From: Budorcas taxicolor
Lineage: Eukaryota > Chordata > Mammalia > Artiodactyla > Bovidae
Assembly: GCF_023091745.1 (NCBI RefSeq)
Contig: NW_026291792.1
Span: 868,001-932,000, forward strand
Direction: 5' to 3'
DNA length: 64,000 bases
The notes under the pieces are model-generated. The model searched no databases and was not told where the DNA came from. It saw only the letters and a program-made list of their open reading frames with translations. The translations under genes and the position numbers were made by a program. This document shows, piece by piece, positions 34,324 through 46,900 of this stretch. Within the stretch, counting starts at the first letter, position 1. Every line of letters starts with the position of its first letter.

Positions 34324-35098
34324 CCTAGACGCGAGGCAAGTCTGGGCCAGTCTCGCCCAGGGCAGAGCAGCCTCACGCCAGCAACTCTGCCACATCGGGC
34401 CTCTGAGCAGAGCTGGAGCTCTGCCGTACTGGAGGCGCCCTAGGCTCCGCCCAAGATGGGATTGCAGCCACACGCAGCTGGGCTGCCTCCTCTTCCCCCG
34501 AGGAGGCTCGCTGCCAGCATGCTGTGCACTAGGCTTCCAGGAGGGGGCGCCCCGCGCTTCCTGCAGGTCTTGGCTCAGGGGCTGCTTCGCCTGAGCTGGG
34601 GCTGTGGGCGGGAGCCCAGACACGCAGGGGCAGGCCCCAACCACCTGCACACGTCTCTGCTGGGGAGGAGAGCGCTAGGGAAATGACGTCTGTCAGGCAA
34701 CTTCTGGGTGCCCACGGAGTCAGCCTCCGGGTGTGTGGGGCTGCAGACCATAGCCAGGGGACCTGGGAGCCTTGTGCTCTCCGTGCGGCGCTGAGTCTAG
34801 GCGGCCAAGCAACCGCTGGAGGAGCCCTGCACTTGCCCTCCCCTTCCTCTAATAGAGCCCTCACTGCTGGAGCGCTTGGCAGGGTGCAAGGCACCGACCC
34901 CAAAGCCGTCCCCAAGGACGCCTGGGGCCTGGCTGCAAAGGCAAAGCAGGAGAGGAGCTGAGGCCAGGAAGGCTCCAGTGGCCTCTCCCAGCATCGCACA
35001 GCCTGCTCCTTCCTGGGCAGGAAGGCTAGCAGCGAGGCAAGCCTGGGCAAGTCTCGCCCAGGGCACAGCAGCCACGCGCAAGGAACTTGACTAGATCC

Positions 35099-35140
35099 GG
35101 CCTCTGAGCAGAGCTGGAGCTCTGCCGTACTGGAGGCGCC
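35099..35140 (+). other. Alpha-to-beta switch at the conserved core (HOR-C)
   Basis: The left flank is alpha (AAGGAACTTGACTAGATCC) and the right flank is beta (GGATTGCAGCCACAAGCAGC). The junction is repeated in each trimer, near 37199, 39299 and 41399, so one event was amplified. Confidence 0.8.
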
Positions 35141-38100
35141 CTGGGCTCCGCCAAAGGGATTGCAGCCACAAGCAGCTGGGTTTCCTCCTCTTCCCCCGAG
35201 GAGCCTCGCTGCCCGCATGCTGTGCACTAGGCTTCCAGGAGGGGGCGCCCCGCGCTTCCTGCAGGTCTTGGCTCAGGGGCTGCTTCGCCTTAGCTGGGGC
35301 TGAGGGCGGGAGCCCAGACACGCAGGGGCAGGCCCCAACCAACTGCACACGTCTCTGCTGGGGAGGAGAGCGCTAGGGAAATGACGTCTGTCAGGCAACT
35401 TCTTGGTGCCCACGGAGTCAGCCTCCTTGTGTGTGGGGCTGCAGACCACAGCCAGGGGACCTGGGAGCCTTGTGCTCTCCGAGCGGCGCTGAGTCTGGGC
35501 AGCCAAGCAACCGCTGGAGGAGCCCTGCACTTGCCCTCCCCTTCCTCTAATAGAGCCCTCACTGCTGGAGCACTTGCCAGGGTGCAAGGCACCGACCCCA
35601 AAGCCGTCCCCAAGGACGCCTGGGGTCTGGCTGCAAAGGCAAGGCAGGAGAGGAGCTGAGGCCAGGAAGGTGCCAGTAGCCTCTCCCAGCATCGCACAGC
35701 CTGCTCCTTCCTGGGCAGGAAGGCTAGCAGCGAGGCAAGCCTGGGCAAGTCTCGCCCAGGGCAGAGCAGCCTCGCGCAAGGAACTTGACCAGATCCGGCC
35801 TCTGAGCAGACTTGGAGCTCTGCCGTACTGGAGGCGCACTCGGCTCCACAAGAGCAGGGATTGCAGCTGCAAGCGGCTTCGCTCCCCCGACTCTTCCAGG
35901 GAGGCTTGCTTCCCCGCGAACTGTGCACGTGGCTTCCAGGCAGGGACGCCCCGCGCCTCCTGCAGGTCTTGGCTCAGGGGCCGCTTCCCCTGAGCTGGGG
36001 CTGTGGGCGGGAGCCCAGACACGCAGGGGCAGGCCCCAACCTCCTGCACACATCTCTGCTGGGGAGGAGAGCACTCGGGAAATGACGTCTGTCAGGCACC
36101 TTCTGGGCGCTCACGGAGTCAGCCTCCGGGTGTGTGGGGCTGCCGACCCCAGCCAGGGGCCCTGGGAGCCTGGTGCTCTCCGTGCTGTGCTGAGTCTGGG
36201 CGGCCAAGCAACCGCTGGAGGAGCCCTGCAGTTGCCATTCCCTTCCCTATGACAGAGCTCTCACTGCTGGAGCGTTGGCAGTGTGCAACACACCGGCCCC
36301 TAAACCCACTGCAAGGACGCCTGGGGACTATGTGCAAAGGCAAGGCAGGAGTGGAGCTGAGGCCAGGAAGGCGCCTGTAGCTTCTCCCAGTCTCGCACAG
36401 CCTGCTCCTTCCTGATCAGGAAGCCTAGACGCGAGGCAAGTCTGGGCCAGTCTCGCCCAGGGCAGAGCAGCCTCACGCCAGCAACTCTGCCACATCGGGC
36501 CTCTGAGCAGAGCTGGAGCTCTGCCGTACTGGAGGCGCCCTAGGCTCCGCCCAAGATGGGATTGCAGCCACACGCAGCTGGGCTGCCTCCTCTTCCCCCG
36601 AGGAGGCTCGCTGCCAGCATGCTGTGCACTAGGCTTCCAGGAGGGGGCGCCCCGCGCTTCCTGCAGGTCTTGGCTCAGGGGCTGCTTCGCCAGAGCTGGG
36701 GCTGTGGGCGGGAGCCCAGACACGCAGGGGCAGGCCCCAACCACCTGCACACGTCTCTGCTGGGGAGGAGAGCGCTAGGGAAATGACGTCTGTCAGGCAA
36801 CTTCTGGGTGCCCACGGAGTCAGCCTCCGGGTGTGTGGGGCTGCAGACCATAGCCAGGGGACCTGGGAGCCTTGTGCTCTCCGTGCGGCGCTGAGTCTAG
36901 GCGGCCAAGCAACCGCTGGAGGAGCCCTGCACTTGCCCTCCCCTTCCTCTAATAGAGCCCTCACTGCTGGAGCGCTTGGCAGGGTGCAAGGCACCGACCC
37001 CAAAGCCGTCCCCAAGGACGCCTGGGGCCTGGCTGCAAAGGCAAAGCAGGAGCGGAGCTGAGGCCAGGAAGGCTCCAGTGGCCTCTCCCAGCATCGCACA
37101 GCCTGCTCCATCCTGGGCAGGAAGGCTAGCAGCGAGGCAAGCCTGGGCAAGTCTCGCCCAGGGCACAGCAGCCACGCGCAAGGAACTTGACTAGATCCGG
37201 CCTCTGAGCAGAGCTGGAGCTCTGCCATACTGGAGGCGCCCTGGGCTCCGCCAAAGGGATTGCAGCCACAAGCAGCTGGGTTTCCTCCTCTTCCCCCGAG
37301 GAGCCTCGCTGCCCGCATGCTGTGCACTAGGCTTCCAGGAGGGGGCGCCCCGCGCTTCCTGCAGGTCTTGGCTCAGGGGCTGCTTCGCCTTAGCTGGGGC
37401 TGAGGGCGGGAGCCCAGACACGCAGGGGCAGGCCCCAACCACCTGCACACGTCTCTGCTGGGGAGGAGAGCGCTAGGGAAATGACGTCTGTCAGGCAACT
37501 TCTTGGTGCCCACGGAGTCAGCCTCCTTGTGTGTGGGGCTGCAGACCACAGCCAGGGGACCTGGGAGCCTTGTGCTCTCCGAGCGGCGCTGAGTCTGGGC
37601 AGCCAAGCAACCGCTGGAGGAGCCCTGCACTTGCCCTCCCCTTCCTCTAATAGAGCCCTCACTGCTGGAGCACTTGCCAGGGTGCAAGCCACCGACCCCA
37701 AAGCCGTCCCCAAGGACCCCTGGGGCCTGGCTGCAAAGGCAAGGCAGGAGCGGAGCTGAGGCCAGGAAGGCGCCAGTGGCCTCTCCCAGCATCGCACAGC
37801 CTGCTCCTTCCTGGGCAGGAAGGCTAGCAGCGAGGCAAGCATGGGCAAGTCTCGCCCAGGGCAGAGCAGCCTCGCGCAAGGAACTTGACTAGATCCGGCC
37901 TCTGAGCAGACCTGGAGCTCTGCCGTACTGGAGGCGCACTCGGCTCCACAAGAGCAGGGATTGCAGCTGCAAGCGGCTTCGCTCCCCCGACTCTTCCAAG
38001 GAGGCTTGCTTCCCCGCGAACTGTGCACGTGGCTTCCAGGCAGGGACGCCCCGCGCCTCCTGCAGGTCTTGGCTCAGGGGCCGCTTCCCCTGAGCTGGGG

Positions 38101-41100
38101 CTGTGGGCGGGAGCCCAGACACGCAGGGGCAGGCCCCAACCTCCTGCACACATCTCTGCTGGGGAGGAGAGCACTCGGGAAATGACGTCTGTCAGGCACC
38201 TTCTGGGCGCTCACGGAGTCAGCCTCCGGGTGTGTGGGGCTGCCGACCCCAGCCAGGGGCCCTGGGAGCCTGGTGCTCTCCGTGCTGTGCTGAGTCTGGG
38301 CGGCCAAGCAACCGCTGGAGGAGCCCTGCAGTTGCCATTCCCTTCCCTATGACAGAGCTCTCACTGCTGGAGCGTTGGCAGTGTGCAACACACCGGCCCC
38401 TAAACCCACTGCAAGGACGCCTGGGGACTATGTGCAAAGGCAAGGCAGGAGTGGAGCTGAGGCCAGGAAGGCGCCTGTAGCTTCTCCCAGTCTCGCACAG
38501 CCTGCTCCTTCCTGATCAGGAAGCCTAGACGCGAGGCAAGTCTGGGCCAGTCTCGCCCAGGGCAGAGCAGCCTCACGCCAGCAACTCTGCCACATCGGGC
38601 CTCTGAGCAGAGCTGGAGCTCTGCCGTACTGGAGGCGCCCTAGGCTCCGCCCAAGATGGGATTGCAGCCACACGCAGCTGGGCTGCCTCCTCTTCCCCCG
38701 AGGAGGCTCGCTGCCAGCATGCTGTGCACTAGGCTTCCAGGAGGGGGCGCCCCGCGCTTCCTGCAGGTCTTGGCTCAGGGGCTGCTTCGCCTGAGCTGGG
38801 GCTGTGGGCGGGAGCCCAGACACGCAGGGGCAGGCCCCAACCACCTGCACACGTCTCTGCTGGGGAGGAGAGCGCTAGGGAAATGACGTCTGTCAGGCAA
38901 CTTCTGGGTGCCCACGGAGTCAGCCTCCGGGTGTGTGGGGCTGCAGACCATAGCCAGGGGACCTGGGAGCCTTGTGCTCTCCGTGCGGCGCTGAGTCTAG
39001 GCGGCCAAGCAACCGCTGGAGGAGCCCTGCACTTGCCCTCCCCTTCCTCTAATAGAGCCCTCACTGCTGGAGCGCTTGGCAGGGTGCAAGGCACCGACCC
39101 CAAAGCCGTCCCCAAGGACGCCTGGGGCCTGGCTGCAAAGGCAAAGCAGGAGAGGAGCTGAGGCCAGGAAGGCTCCAGTGGCCTCTCCCAGCATCGCACA
39201 GCCTGCTCCTTCCTGGGCAGGAAGGCTAGCAGCGAGGCAAGCCTGGGCAAGTCTCGCCCAGGGCACAGCAGCCACGCGCAAGGAACTTGACTAGATCCGG
39301 CCTCTGAGCAGAGCTGGAGCTCTGCCGTACTGGAGGCGCCCTGGGCTCCGCCAAAGGGATTGCAGCCACAAGCAGCTGGGTTTCCTCCTCTTCCCCCGAG
39401 GAGCCTCGCTGCCCGCATGCTGTGCACTAGGCTTCCAGGAGGGGGCGCCCCGCGCTTCCTGCAGGTCTTGGCTCAGGGGCTGCTTCGCCTTAGCTGGGGC
39501 TGAGGGCGGGAGCCCAGACACGCAGGGGCAGGCCCCAACCAACTGCACACGTCTCTGCTGGGGAGGAGAGCGCTAGGGAAATGACGTCTGTCAGGCAACT
39601 TCTTGGTGCCCACGGAGTCAGCCTCCTTGTGTGTGGGGCTGCAGACCACAGCCAGGGGACCTGGGAGCCTTGTGCTCTCCGAGCGGCGCTGAGTCTGGGC
39701 AGCCAAGCAACCGCTGGAGGAGCCCTGCACTTGCCCTCCCCTTCCTCTAATAGAGCCCTCACTGCTGGAGCACTTGCCAGGGTGCAAGGCACCGACCCCA
39801 AAGCCGTCCCCAAGGACGCCTGGGGTCTGGCTGCAAAGGCAAGGCAGGAGAGGAGCTGAGGCCAGGAAGGTGCCAGTATCCTCTCCCAGCATCGCACAGC
39901 CTGCTCCTTCCTGGGCAAGAAGGCTAGCAGCGAGGCAAGCCTGGGCAAGTCTCGCCCAGGGCAGAGCAGCCTCGCGCAAGGAACTTGACTAGATCCGGCC
40001 TCTGAGCAGACTTGGAGCTCTGCCGTACTGGAGGCGCACTCGGCTCCACAAGAGCAGGGATTGCAGCTGCAAGCGGCTTCGCTCCCCCGACTCTTCCAGG
40101 GAGGCTTGCTTCCCCGCGAACTGTGCACGTGGCTTCCAGGCAGGGACGCCCCGCGCCTCCTGCAGGTCTTGGCTCAGGGGCCGCTTCCCCTGAGCTGGGG
40201 CTGTGGGCGGGAGCCCAGACACGCAGGGGCAGGCCCCAACCTCCTGCACACATCTCTGCTGGGGAGGAGAGCACTCGGGAAATGACGTCTGTCAGGCACC
40301 TTCTGGGCGCTCACGGAGTCAGCCTCCGGGTGTGTGGGGCTGCCGACCCCAGCCAGGGGCCCTGGGAGCCTGGTGCTCTCCGTGCTGTGCTGAGTCTGGG
40401 CGGCCAAGCAACCGCTGGAGGAGCCCTGCAGTTGCCATTCCCTTCCCTATGACAGAGCTCTCACTGCTGGAGCGTTGGCAGTGTGCAACACACCGGCCCC
40501 TAAACCCACTGCAAGGACGCCTGGGGACTATGTGCAAAGGCAAGGCAGGAGTGGAGCTGAGGCCAGGAAGGCGCCTGTAGCTTCTCCCAGTCTCGCACAG
40601 CCTGCTCCTTCCTGATCAGGAAGCCTAGACGCGAGGCAAGTCTGGGCCAGTCTCGCCCAGGGCAGAGCAGCCTCACGCCAGCAACTCTGCCACATCGGGC
40701 CTCTGAGCAGAGCTGGAGCTCTGCCGTACTGGAGGCGCCCTAGGCTCCGCCCAAGATGGGATTGCAGCCACACGCAGCTGGGCTGCCTCCTCTTCCCCCG
40801 AGGAGGCTCGCTGCCAGCATGCTGTGCACTAGGCTTCCAGGAGGGGGCGCCCCGCGCTTCCTGCAGGTCTTGGCTCAGGGGCTGCTTCGCCAGAGCTGGG
40901 GCTGTGGGCGGGAGCCCAGACACGCAGGGGCAGGCCCCAACCACCTGCACACGTCTCTGCTGGGGAGGAGAGCGCTAGGGAAATGACGTCTGTCAGGCAA
41001 CTTCTGGGTGCCCACGGAGTCAGCCTCCGGGTGTGTGGGGCTGCAGACCATAGCCAGGGGACCTGGGAGCCTTGTGCTCTCCGTGCGGCGCTGAGTCTAG

Positions 41101-42310
41101 GCGGCCAAGCAACCGCTGGAGGAGCCCTGCACTTGCCCTCCCCTTCCTCTAATAGAGCCCTCACTGCTGGAGCGCTTGGCAGGGTGCAAGGCACCGACCC
41201 CAAAGCCGTCCCCAAGGACGCCTGGGGCCTGGCTGCAAAGGCAAAGCAGGAGCGGAGCTGAGGCCAGGAAGGCTCCAGTGGCCTCTCCCAGCATCGCACA
41301 GCCTGCTCCATCCTGGGCAGGAAGGCTAGCAGCGAGGCAAGCCTGGGCAAGTCTCGCCCAGGGCACAGCAGCCACGCGCAAGGAACTTGACTAGATCCGG
41401 CCTCTGAGCAGAGCTGGAGCTCTGCCATACTGGAGGCGCCCTGGGCTCCGCCAAAGGGATTGCAGCCACAAGCAGCTGGGTTTCCTCCTCTTCCGCCGAG
41501 GAGCCTCGCTGCCCGCATGCTGTGCACTAGGCTTCCAGGAGGGGGCGCCCCGCGCTTCCTGCAGGTCTTGGCTCAGGGGCTGCTTCGCCTTAGCTGGGGC
41601 TGAGGGCGGGAGCCCAGACACGCAGGGGCAGGCCCCAACCACCTGCACACGTCTCTGCTGGGGAGGAGAGCGCTAGGGAAATGACGTCTGTCAGGCAACT
41701 TCTTGGTGCCCACGGAGTCAGCCTCCTTGTGTGTGGGGCTGCAGACCACAGCCAGGGGACCTGGGAGCCTTGTGCTCTCCGAGCGGCGCTGAGTCTGGGC
41801 AGCCAAGCAACCGCTGGAGGAGCCCTGCACTTGCCCTCCCCTTCCTCTAATAGAGCCCTCACTGCTGGAGCACTTGCCAGGGTGCAAGGCACCGACCCCA
41901 AAGCCGTCCCCAAGGACGCCTGGGGTCTGGCTGCAAAGGCAAGGCAGGAGCGGAGCTGAGGCCAGGAAGGTGACAGTGGCCTCTCCCAGCATCGCACAGC
42001 CTGCTCCTTCCTGGGCAGGAAGGCTAGCAGCGAGGCAAGCCTGGGCAAGTCTCGCCCAGGGCAGAGCAGCCTCGCGCAAGGAACTTGACTAGATCCGGCC
42101 TCTGAGCAGACTTGGAGCTCTGCCGTACTGGAGGCGCACTCGGCTCCACAAGAGCAGGGATTGCAGCTGCAAGCGGCTTCGCTCCCCCGACTCTTCCAGG
42201 GAGGCTTGCTTCCCCGCGAACTGTGCACGTGGCTTCCAGGCAGGGACGCCCCGCGCCTCCTGCAGGTCTTGGCTCAGGGGCCGCTTCCCCTGAGCTGGGG
42301 CTGTGGGCGG

Positions 42311-43999
42311 GAGCCCAGACACACAGGGGCAGGCCCCAACCTCCTGCACACGTCTCTGCTGGGGAGGAGAGCACTCGGGAAATGACGTCTGTCAGGCACC
42401 TTCTGGGCGCTCACGGAGTCAGCCTCCGGGTGTGTGGGGCTGCAGACCCCAGCCAGGGGCCCTGGGAGCCTGGTGCTCTCCGTGCTGTGCTGAGTCTGGG
42501 CGGCCAAGCAACCGCTGGTGGAGCCCTGCAGTTGCCATCCCTTCCCTATGACAGAGCTCTCACTGCTGGAGCCCTTGGCAGTGTGCAACACACCGGCCCC
42601 TAAACCCACTGCAAGGACGCCTGGGGACTATGTGCAAAGGCAAGGCAGGAGTGGAGCTGAGGCCGGGAAGGCGCCTGTAGCGTCTCCCAGTCTCGCGCAG
42701 CCTGCTCCTTCCTGGTCAGGAAGCCTAGACGCGAGGCAAGTCTGGGCCAGTCTCGCCCAGGGCAGAGCAGCCTCACGCCAGCAACTCTGCCACATCGGGC
42801 CTCTGAGCAGAGCTGGAGCTCTGCCGTACTGGAGGCGCCCTGGGCTCCGCCCAAGATGGGATTGCAGCCACACGCAGCTGGGCTGCCTCCTTTTCCCCCG
42901 AGGAGGCTCGCTGCCAGTATGCTGTGCACTAGGCTTCCAGGAGGGGGCGCCCCGCGCTTCCTGCAGGTCTTGGCTCAGGGGCTGCTTCGCCTGAGCTGGG
43001 GCTGTGGGCGGGAGCCCAGACACGCAGGGGCAGGCCCCAACCACCTGCACACGTCTCTGCTGGGGAGGAGAGCGCTAGGGAAATGACGTCTGTCAGGCAA
43101 CTTCTGGGTGCCCACGGAGTCAGCCTCCGGGTGTGTGGGGCTGCAGACCACAGCCATGGGACCTGGGAGCCTTGTGCTCTCCGTGCGGCGCTGAGTCTGG
43201 GCTGCCAAGCAACCGCTGGAGGAGCCCTGCACTTGCCCTCCCCTTCCTGTAATGGAGCCCTCACTGCTGGAGCGCTTGGCAGGGTGCAAGGCACCGACCC
43301 CATAGCCGTCCCCAAGGACGCCTGGGGCCTGGCTGCAAAGGAAAGGCAGGAGCGGAGCTGAGGCCTGGAAGGCGCCAGTGGCCTCTCCCAGCATCGCACA
43401 GCGTGCTCCTTCCTGGGCAGGAAGGCTAGCAGCGAGGCAAGCCTGGGCAAGTCTCCCCCAGGGCCGAGCAGCCTCGCGCAAGGAACTTGACTAGATCCGG
43501 CCTCTGAGCAGACCTGGAGCTCTGCCGTACTGGAGGCGCACTCGGCTCCACAAGAGCAGGGATTGCAGCTGCAAGCGGCTTCGCTCCCCCGACACTTCCA
43601 AGGAGGCTTGCTTCCCCGCGAACTGTGCACGTGGCTTCCAGGCAGGGACGCCCCGCGCCTCCTGCAGGTCTTGGCTCAGGGGCCGCTTCCCCTGAGCTGG
43701 GGCTGTGGGCGGGAGCCCAAACACACAGGGGCAAGCCCCAAAATCCTGCACACGTCTCTGCTGGGGAGGAGAGCACTCGGGAAATGACGTCTGTCAGGCA
43801 CCTTCTGGGCGCTCACGGAGTCAGCTTCCGGGTGTGTGGGGCTGGAGACCCCAGCCAGGGGCCCTGGGAGCCTGGTGCTCTCCGTGCTGTGCTGAGTCTG
43901 GGCGGCCAAGTAACTGCTGGTGGAGCCCTGCAGTTGCCATTCCCTTCCCTATGACAGAGCTCTCACTGCTGGAGCCCTTGGCAGTGTGCAACACACCGG
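42311..43999. repeat. Transitional monomers between HOR-C and HOR-D
   Basis: Landmarks 42384, 43085 and 43786 are each 701 bp apart, and class alternation is kept. The HOR-C palindrome is absent here (CCTGGTCAGG at 42711). Private changes include TTGCCATCCCTTCCC (42532), CCTGTAATGGAGCC (43245), GACACTTCCAAGG and CCCAAACACACAGGGGC (43716). No copy repeats another at HOR-level similarity. Confidence 0.65.
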
Positions 44000-46900
44000 C
44001 CCCTAAACCCACTGCAAGGACGCCTGGGGACTATGTGCAAAGGCAAGGCAGGAGTGGAGCTGAGGCCAGGAAGGCGCCTGTAGCGTCTCCCAGTCTCGCG
44101 CAGCCTGCTCCTTCCTGGTCAGGAAGCCTAGACGCGAGGCAAGTCTGGGCCAGTCTCGCCCAGGGCAGAGCAGCCTCATGCCAGCAAATCTGCCACATCG
44201 GGGCTCTGAGCAGAGCTGGAGCTCTGCCGTACTGGAGGCGCCCTGGGCTCCGCCCAAGAGGTGATTGCAGCCACACGCAGCTGGGCTGCCTCCTCTTCCC
44301 CCGAGGAGGCTAGCTGCCCGCATGCTGTGCAATAGGCTTCCAGGAGGGGGCGCCCCGCGCTTCCTGCAGGTCTTGGCTTAGGGGCTGCTTCGCCTGAGCT
44401 GGGGCTGTGGGCTGGAGCCCAGACACGCAGGGGCAGGCCCCAACCACCTGCACACGTCTCTGCTGGGGAGGAGAGCGCTAGGGAAATGACGTCTGTCAGG
44501 CAACTTCTGGGTGCCCACGGAGTCAGCCTCCGGGTGTGTGGGGCTGCAGACCACAGCCAGGGGACCTGGGAGCCTTGTGCTCTCCGTGCGGCGCTGAGTC
44601 TGGGCGGCCAAGCAACCGCTGGAGGAGCCCTGCACTTGCCCTCCCCTTCCTCTAATAGAGACCTCACTGCTGGAGCGCTTGGCAGGGTGCAAGGCACCGA
44701 CCCCAAAGCCGTCCCCAAGGACGCCTGGGGCCTGGCTGCAAAGGCAAGGCAGGAGCGGAGCTGAGGCCAGGAAGGCGCCAGTGGCCTCTCCCAGCATCGC
44801 ACAGCCTGCTCCTTCCTGGGCAGGAAGTCTAGCAGCGAGGCAACCTGGGCAAGTCTCGCCCAGGGCAGAGCAGCCACGCACAAGGAACTTGACTAGATCC
44901 GGCCTCTGAGCAGACCTGGAGCTCTGCCGTACTGGAGGCGCACTCGGCTCCACAAGAGCAGGGATTGCAGCTGCAAGCGGCTTCGCTCCCCCAACTCTTC
45001 CAAGGAGGCTTCCTTCCCCGCGAACTGTGCACGTGGCTTCCAGGCAGGGACGCCCGGCGCCTCCTGCAGGCTCAGGGTCTGCTTCCCCTGAGCTGGGGCT
45101 GTGGGCGGGAGCCGAGACACGCAGGGGCAGGCCCCAACCTCCTGCACACGTCTCTGCTGGGGAGGAGAGCGCTAGGGAAATGACGTCTGTCAGGCACCTT
45201 CTGGGCGCTCACGGAGTCAGCTTCCGGGTGTGTGGGGCTGCCGACCACAGCCAGGGGCCCTGGGAGCCTGGTGCTCTCCGTGCTGTGCTGAGTCTGGGCG
45301 GCCAAGCAACCGCTGGTGGAGCCCTGCAGTTGCCATTCCCTTTCCTATGACAGAGCTCTCACTGTTGGAGCCCTTGGCAGTTTGCAACACACCGGCCCCT
45401 AAACCCACTGCAAGGACGCCTGGGGAATATGTGCAAAGGCAAGGCAGGAGCGGAGCTGAGGCCAGGAAGGCGCCAGTGGCCTCTCCCAGCATCGCACAGC
45501 CTGCTCCTTCCTGGGCAGGAAGGCTAGCAGCGAGGCAACCTGGGCAAGTCTCGCCCAGGGCAGAGCAGCCACGCACAAGGAACTTGACTAGATCCGGCCT
45601 CTGAGCAGAGATGGAGCTCTGCCGTATTGGAGGCGCACTGCGCTCCGCCAAAGGGATTGCAGCCACAAGCAGCTGGGCTTCCTCCTCTTCCCCCGAGGAG
45701 CCTCGCTGCCCGCATGCTGTGCACTAGGCTTCCAGGAGGGGGCGCCCCGCGCTTCCTGCAGGTCTTGGCTCAGGGGCTGCTTCGCCTGAGCTGGGGCTGT
45801 GGGCGGGAGCCCAGACACGCAGGGGCAGGCCCCAACCACCAGCACACGTCTCTGCTGGGGAGGAGAGCGCTAGGGAAATGACGTCTGTCAGGCAACTTCT
45901 GGGTGCCCACGGAGTCAGCCTCCGGGTGTGTGGGGCTGCAGACCACAGCCAGGGGACCTGGGAGCCTTGTGCTCTCCGAGCGGCGCTGAGTCTGGGCAGC
46001 CAAGCAACCGCTGGAGGAGCCCTGCACTTGCCCTCCCCTTCCTCTAATAGAGCCCTCACTGCTGGAGCGCTTGGCAGGGTGCAAGGCACCGACCCCAAAG
46101 CCGTCCCCAAGGACGCCTGGAGCCTGGCTGTAAAGGCAAGGCAGGAGCGGAGCTGAGGCCAGGAAGGCGCCAGTGGCCTCTCCCAGCATCGCACAGCCTG
46201 CTCCTTCCTGGGCAGGAAGGCTAGCAGCGAGGCAAGCCTGGGCAAGTCTCGCCCAGGGCCGAGCAGCCTCGCGCAAGGAACTTGACTAGATCCGGCCTCT
46301 GAGCAGACCTGGAGCTCTGCCGTACTGGAGGCGCACTCGGCTCCACAAGAGCAGGGATTGCAGCTGCAAGCGGCTTCGCTCCCCCAACTCTTCCAAGGAG
46401 GCTTCCTTCCCCGCGAACTGTGCACGTGGCTTCCAGGCAGGGACGCCCGGCGCCTCCTGCAGGCTCAGGGTCTGCTTCCCCTGAGCTGGGGCTGTGGGCG
46501 GGAGCCGAGACACGCAGGGGCAGGCCCCAACCTCCTGCACACGTCTCTGCTGGGGAGGAGAGCGCTAGGGAAATGACGTCTGTCAGGCACCTTCTGGGCG
46601 CTCACGGAGTCAGCTTCCGGGTGTGTGGGGCTGCCGACCACAGCCAGGGGCCCTGGGAGCCTGGTGCTCTCCGTGCTGTGCTGAGTCTGGGCGGCCAAGC
46701 AACCGCTGGTGGAGCCCTGCAGTTGCCATTCCCTTCCCTATGACAGAGCTCTCACTGCTGGAGCCCTTGGCAGTGTGCAACACACCGGCCCCTAAACCCA
46801 CTGCAAGGACGCCTGGGGACTATGTGCAAAGGCAAGGCAGGAGTGGAGCTGAGGCCAGGAAGGCGCCTGTAGCGTCTCCCAGTCTCGCGCAGCCTGCTCC

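Larger units (their letters stand above)
33060..42310. repeat. HOR-C: 2,100-bp trimer (about 4.4 copies) nested in a 4,200-bp hexamer
   Basis: Landmark spacings repeat as 701, 701, 698 from 33283 to 41683, an exact 2,100-bp trimer. The order is alpha, beta, and an alpha-to-beta chimera. Each trimer carries GGAGCGTTGGCAGTG and the palindrome CTTCCTGATCAGGAAG. Alternate trimers share further variants: GCCAGAGCTGGGG at 36690 and 40890 but GCCTGAGCTGGGG at 34590 and 38790; GCTCCATCCTGGGC near 37105 and 41305 only; CCAACTGCACACG near 35339 and 39539 only. The larger unit is therefore a 4,200-bp hexamer. The first trimer is the most diverged. Confidence 0.92.
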
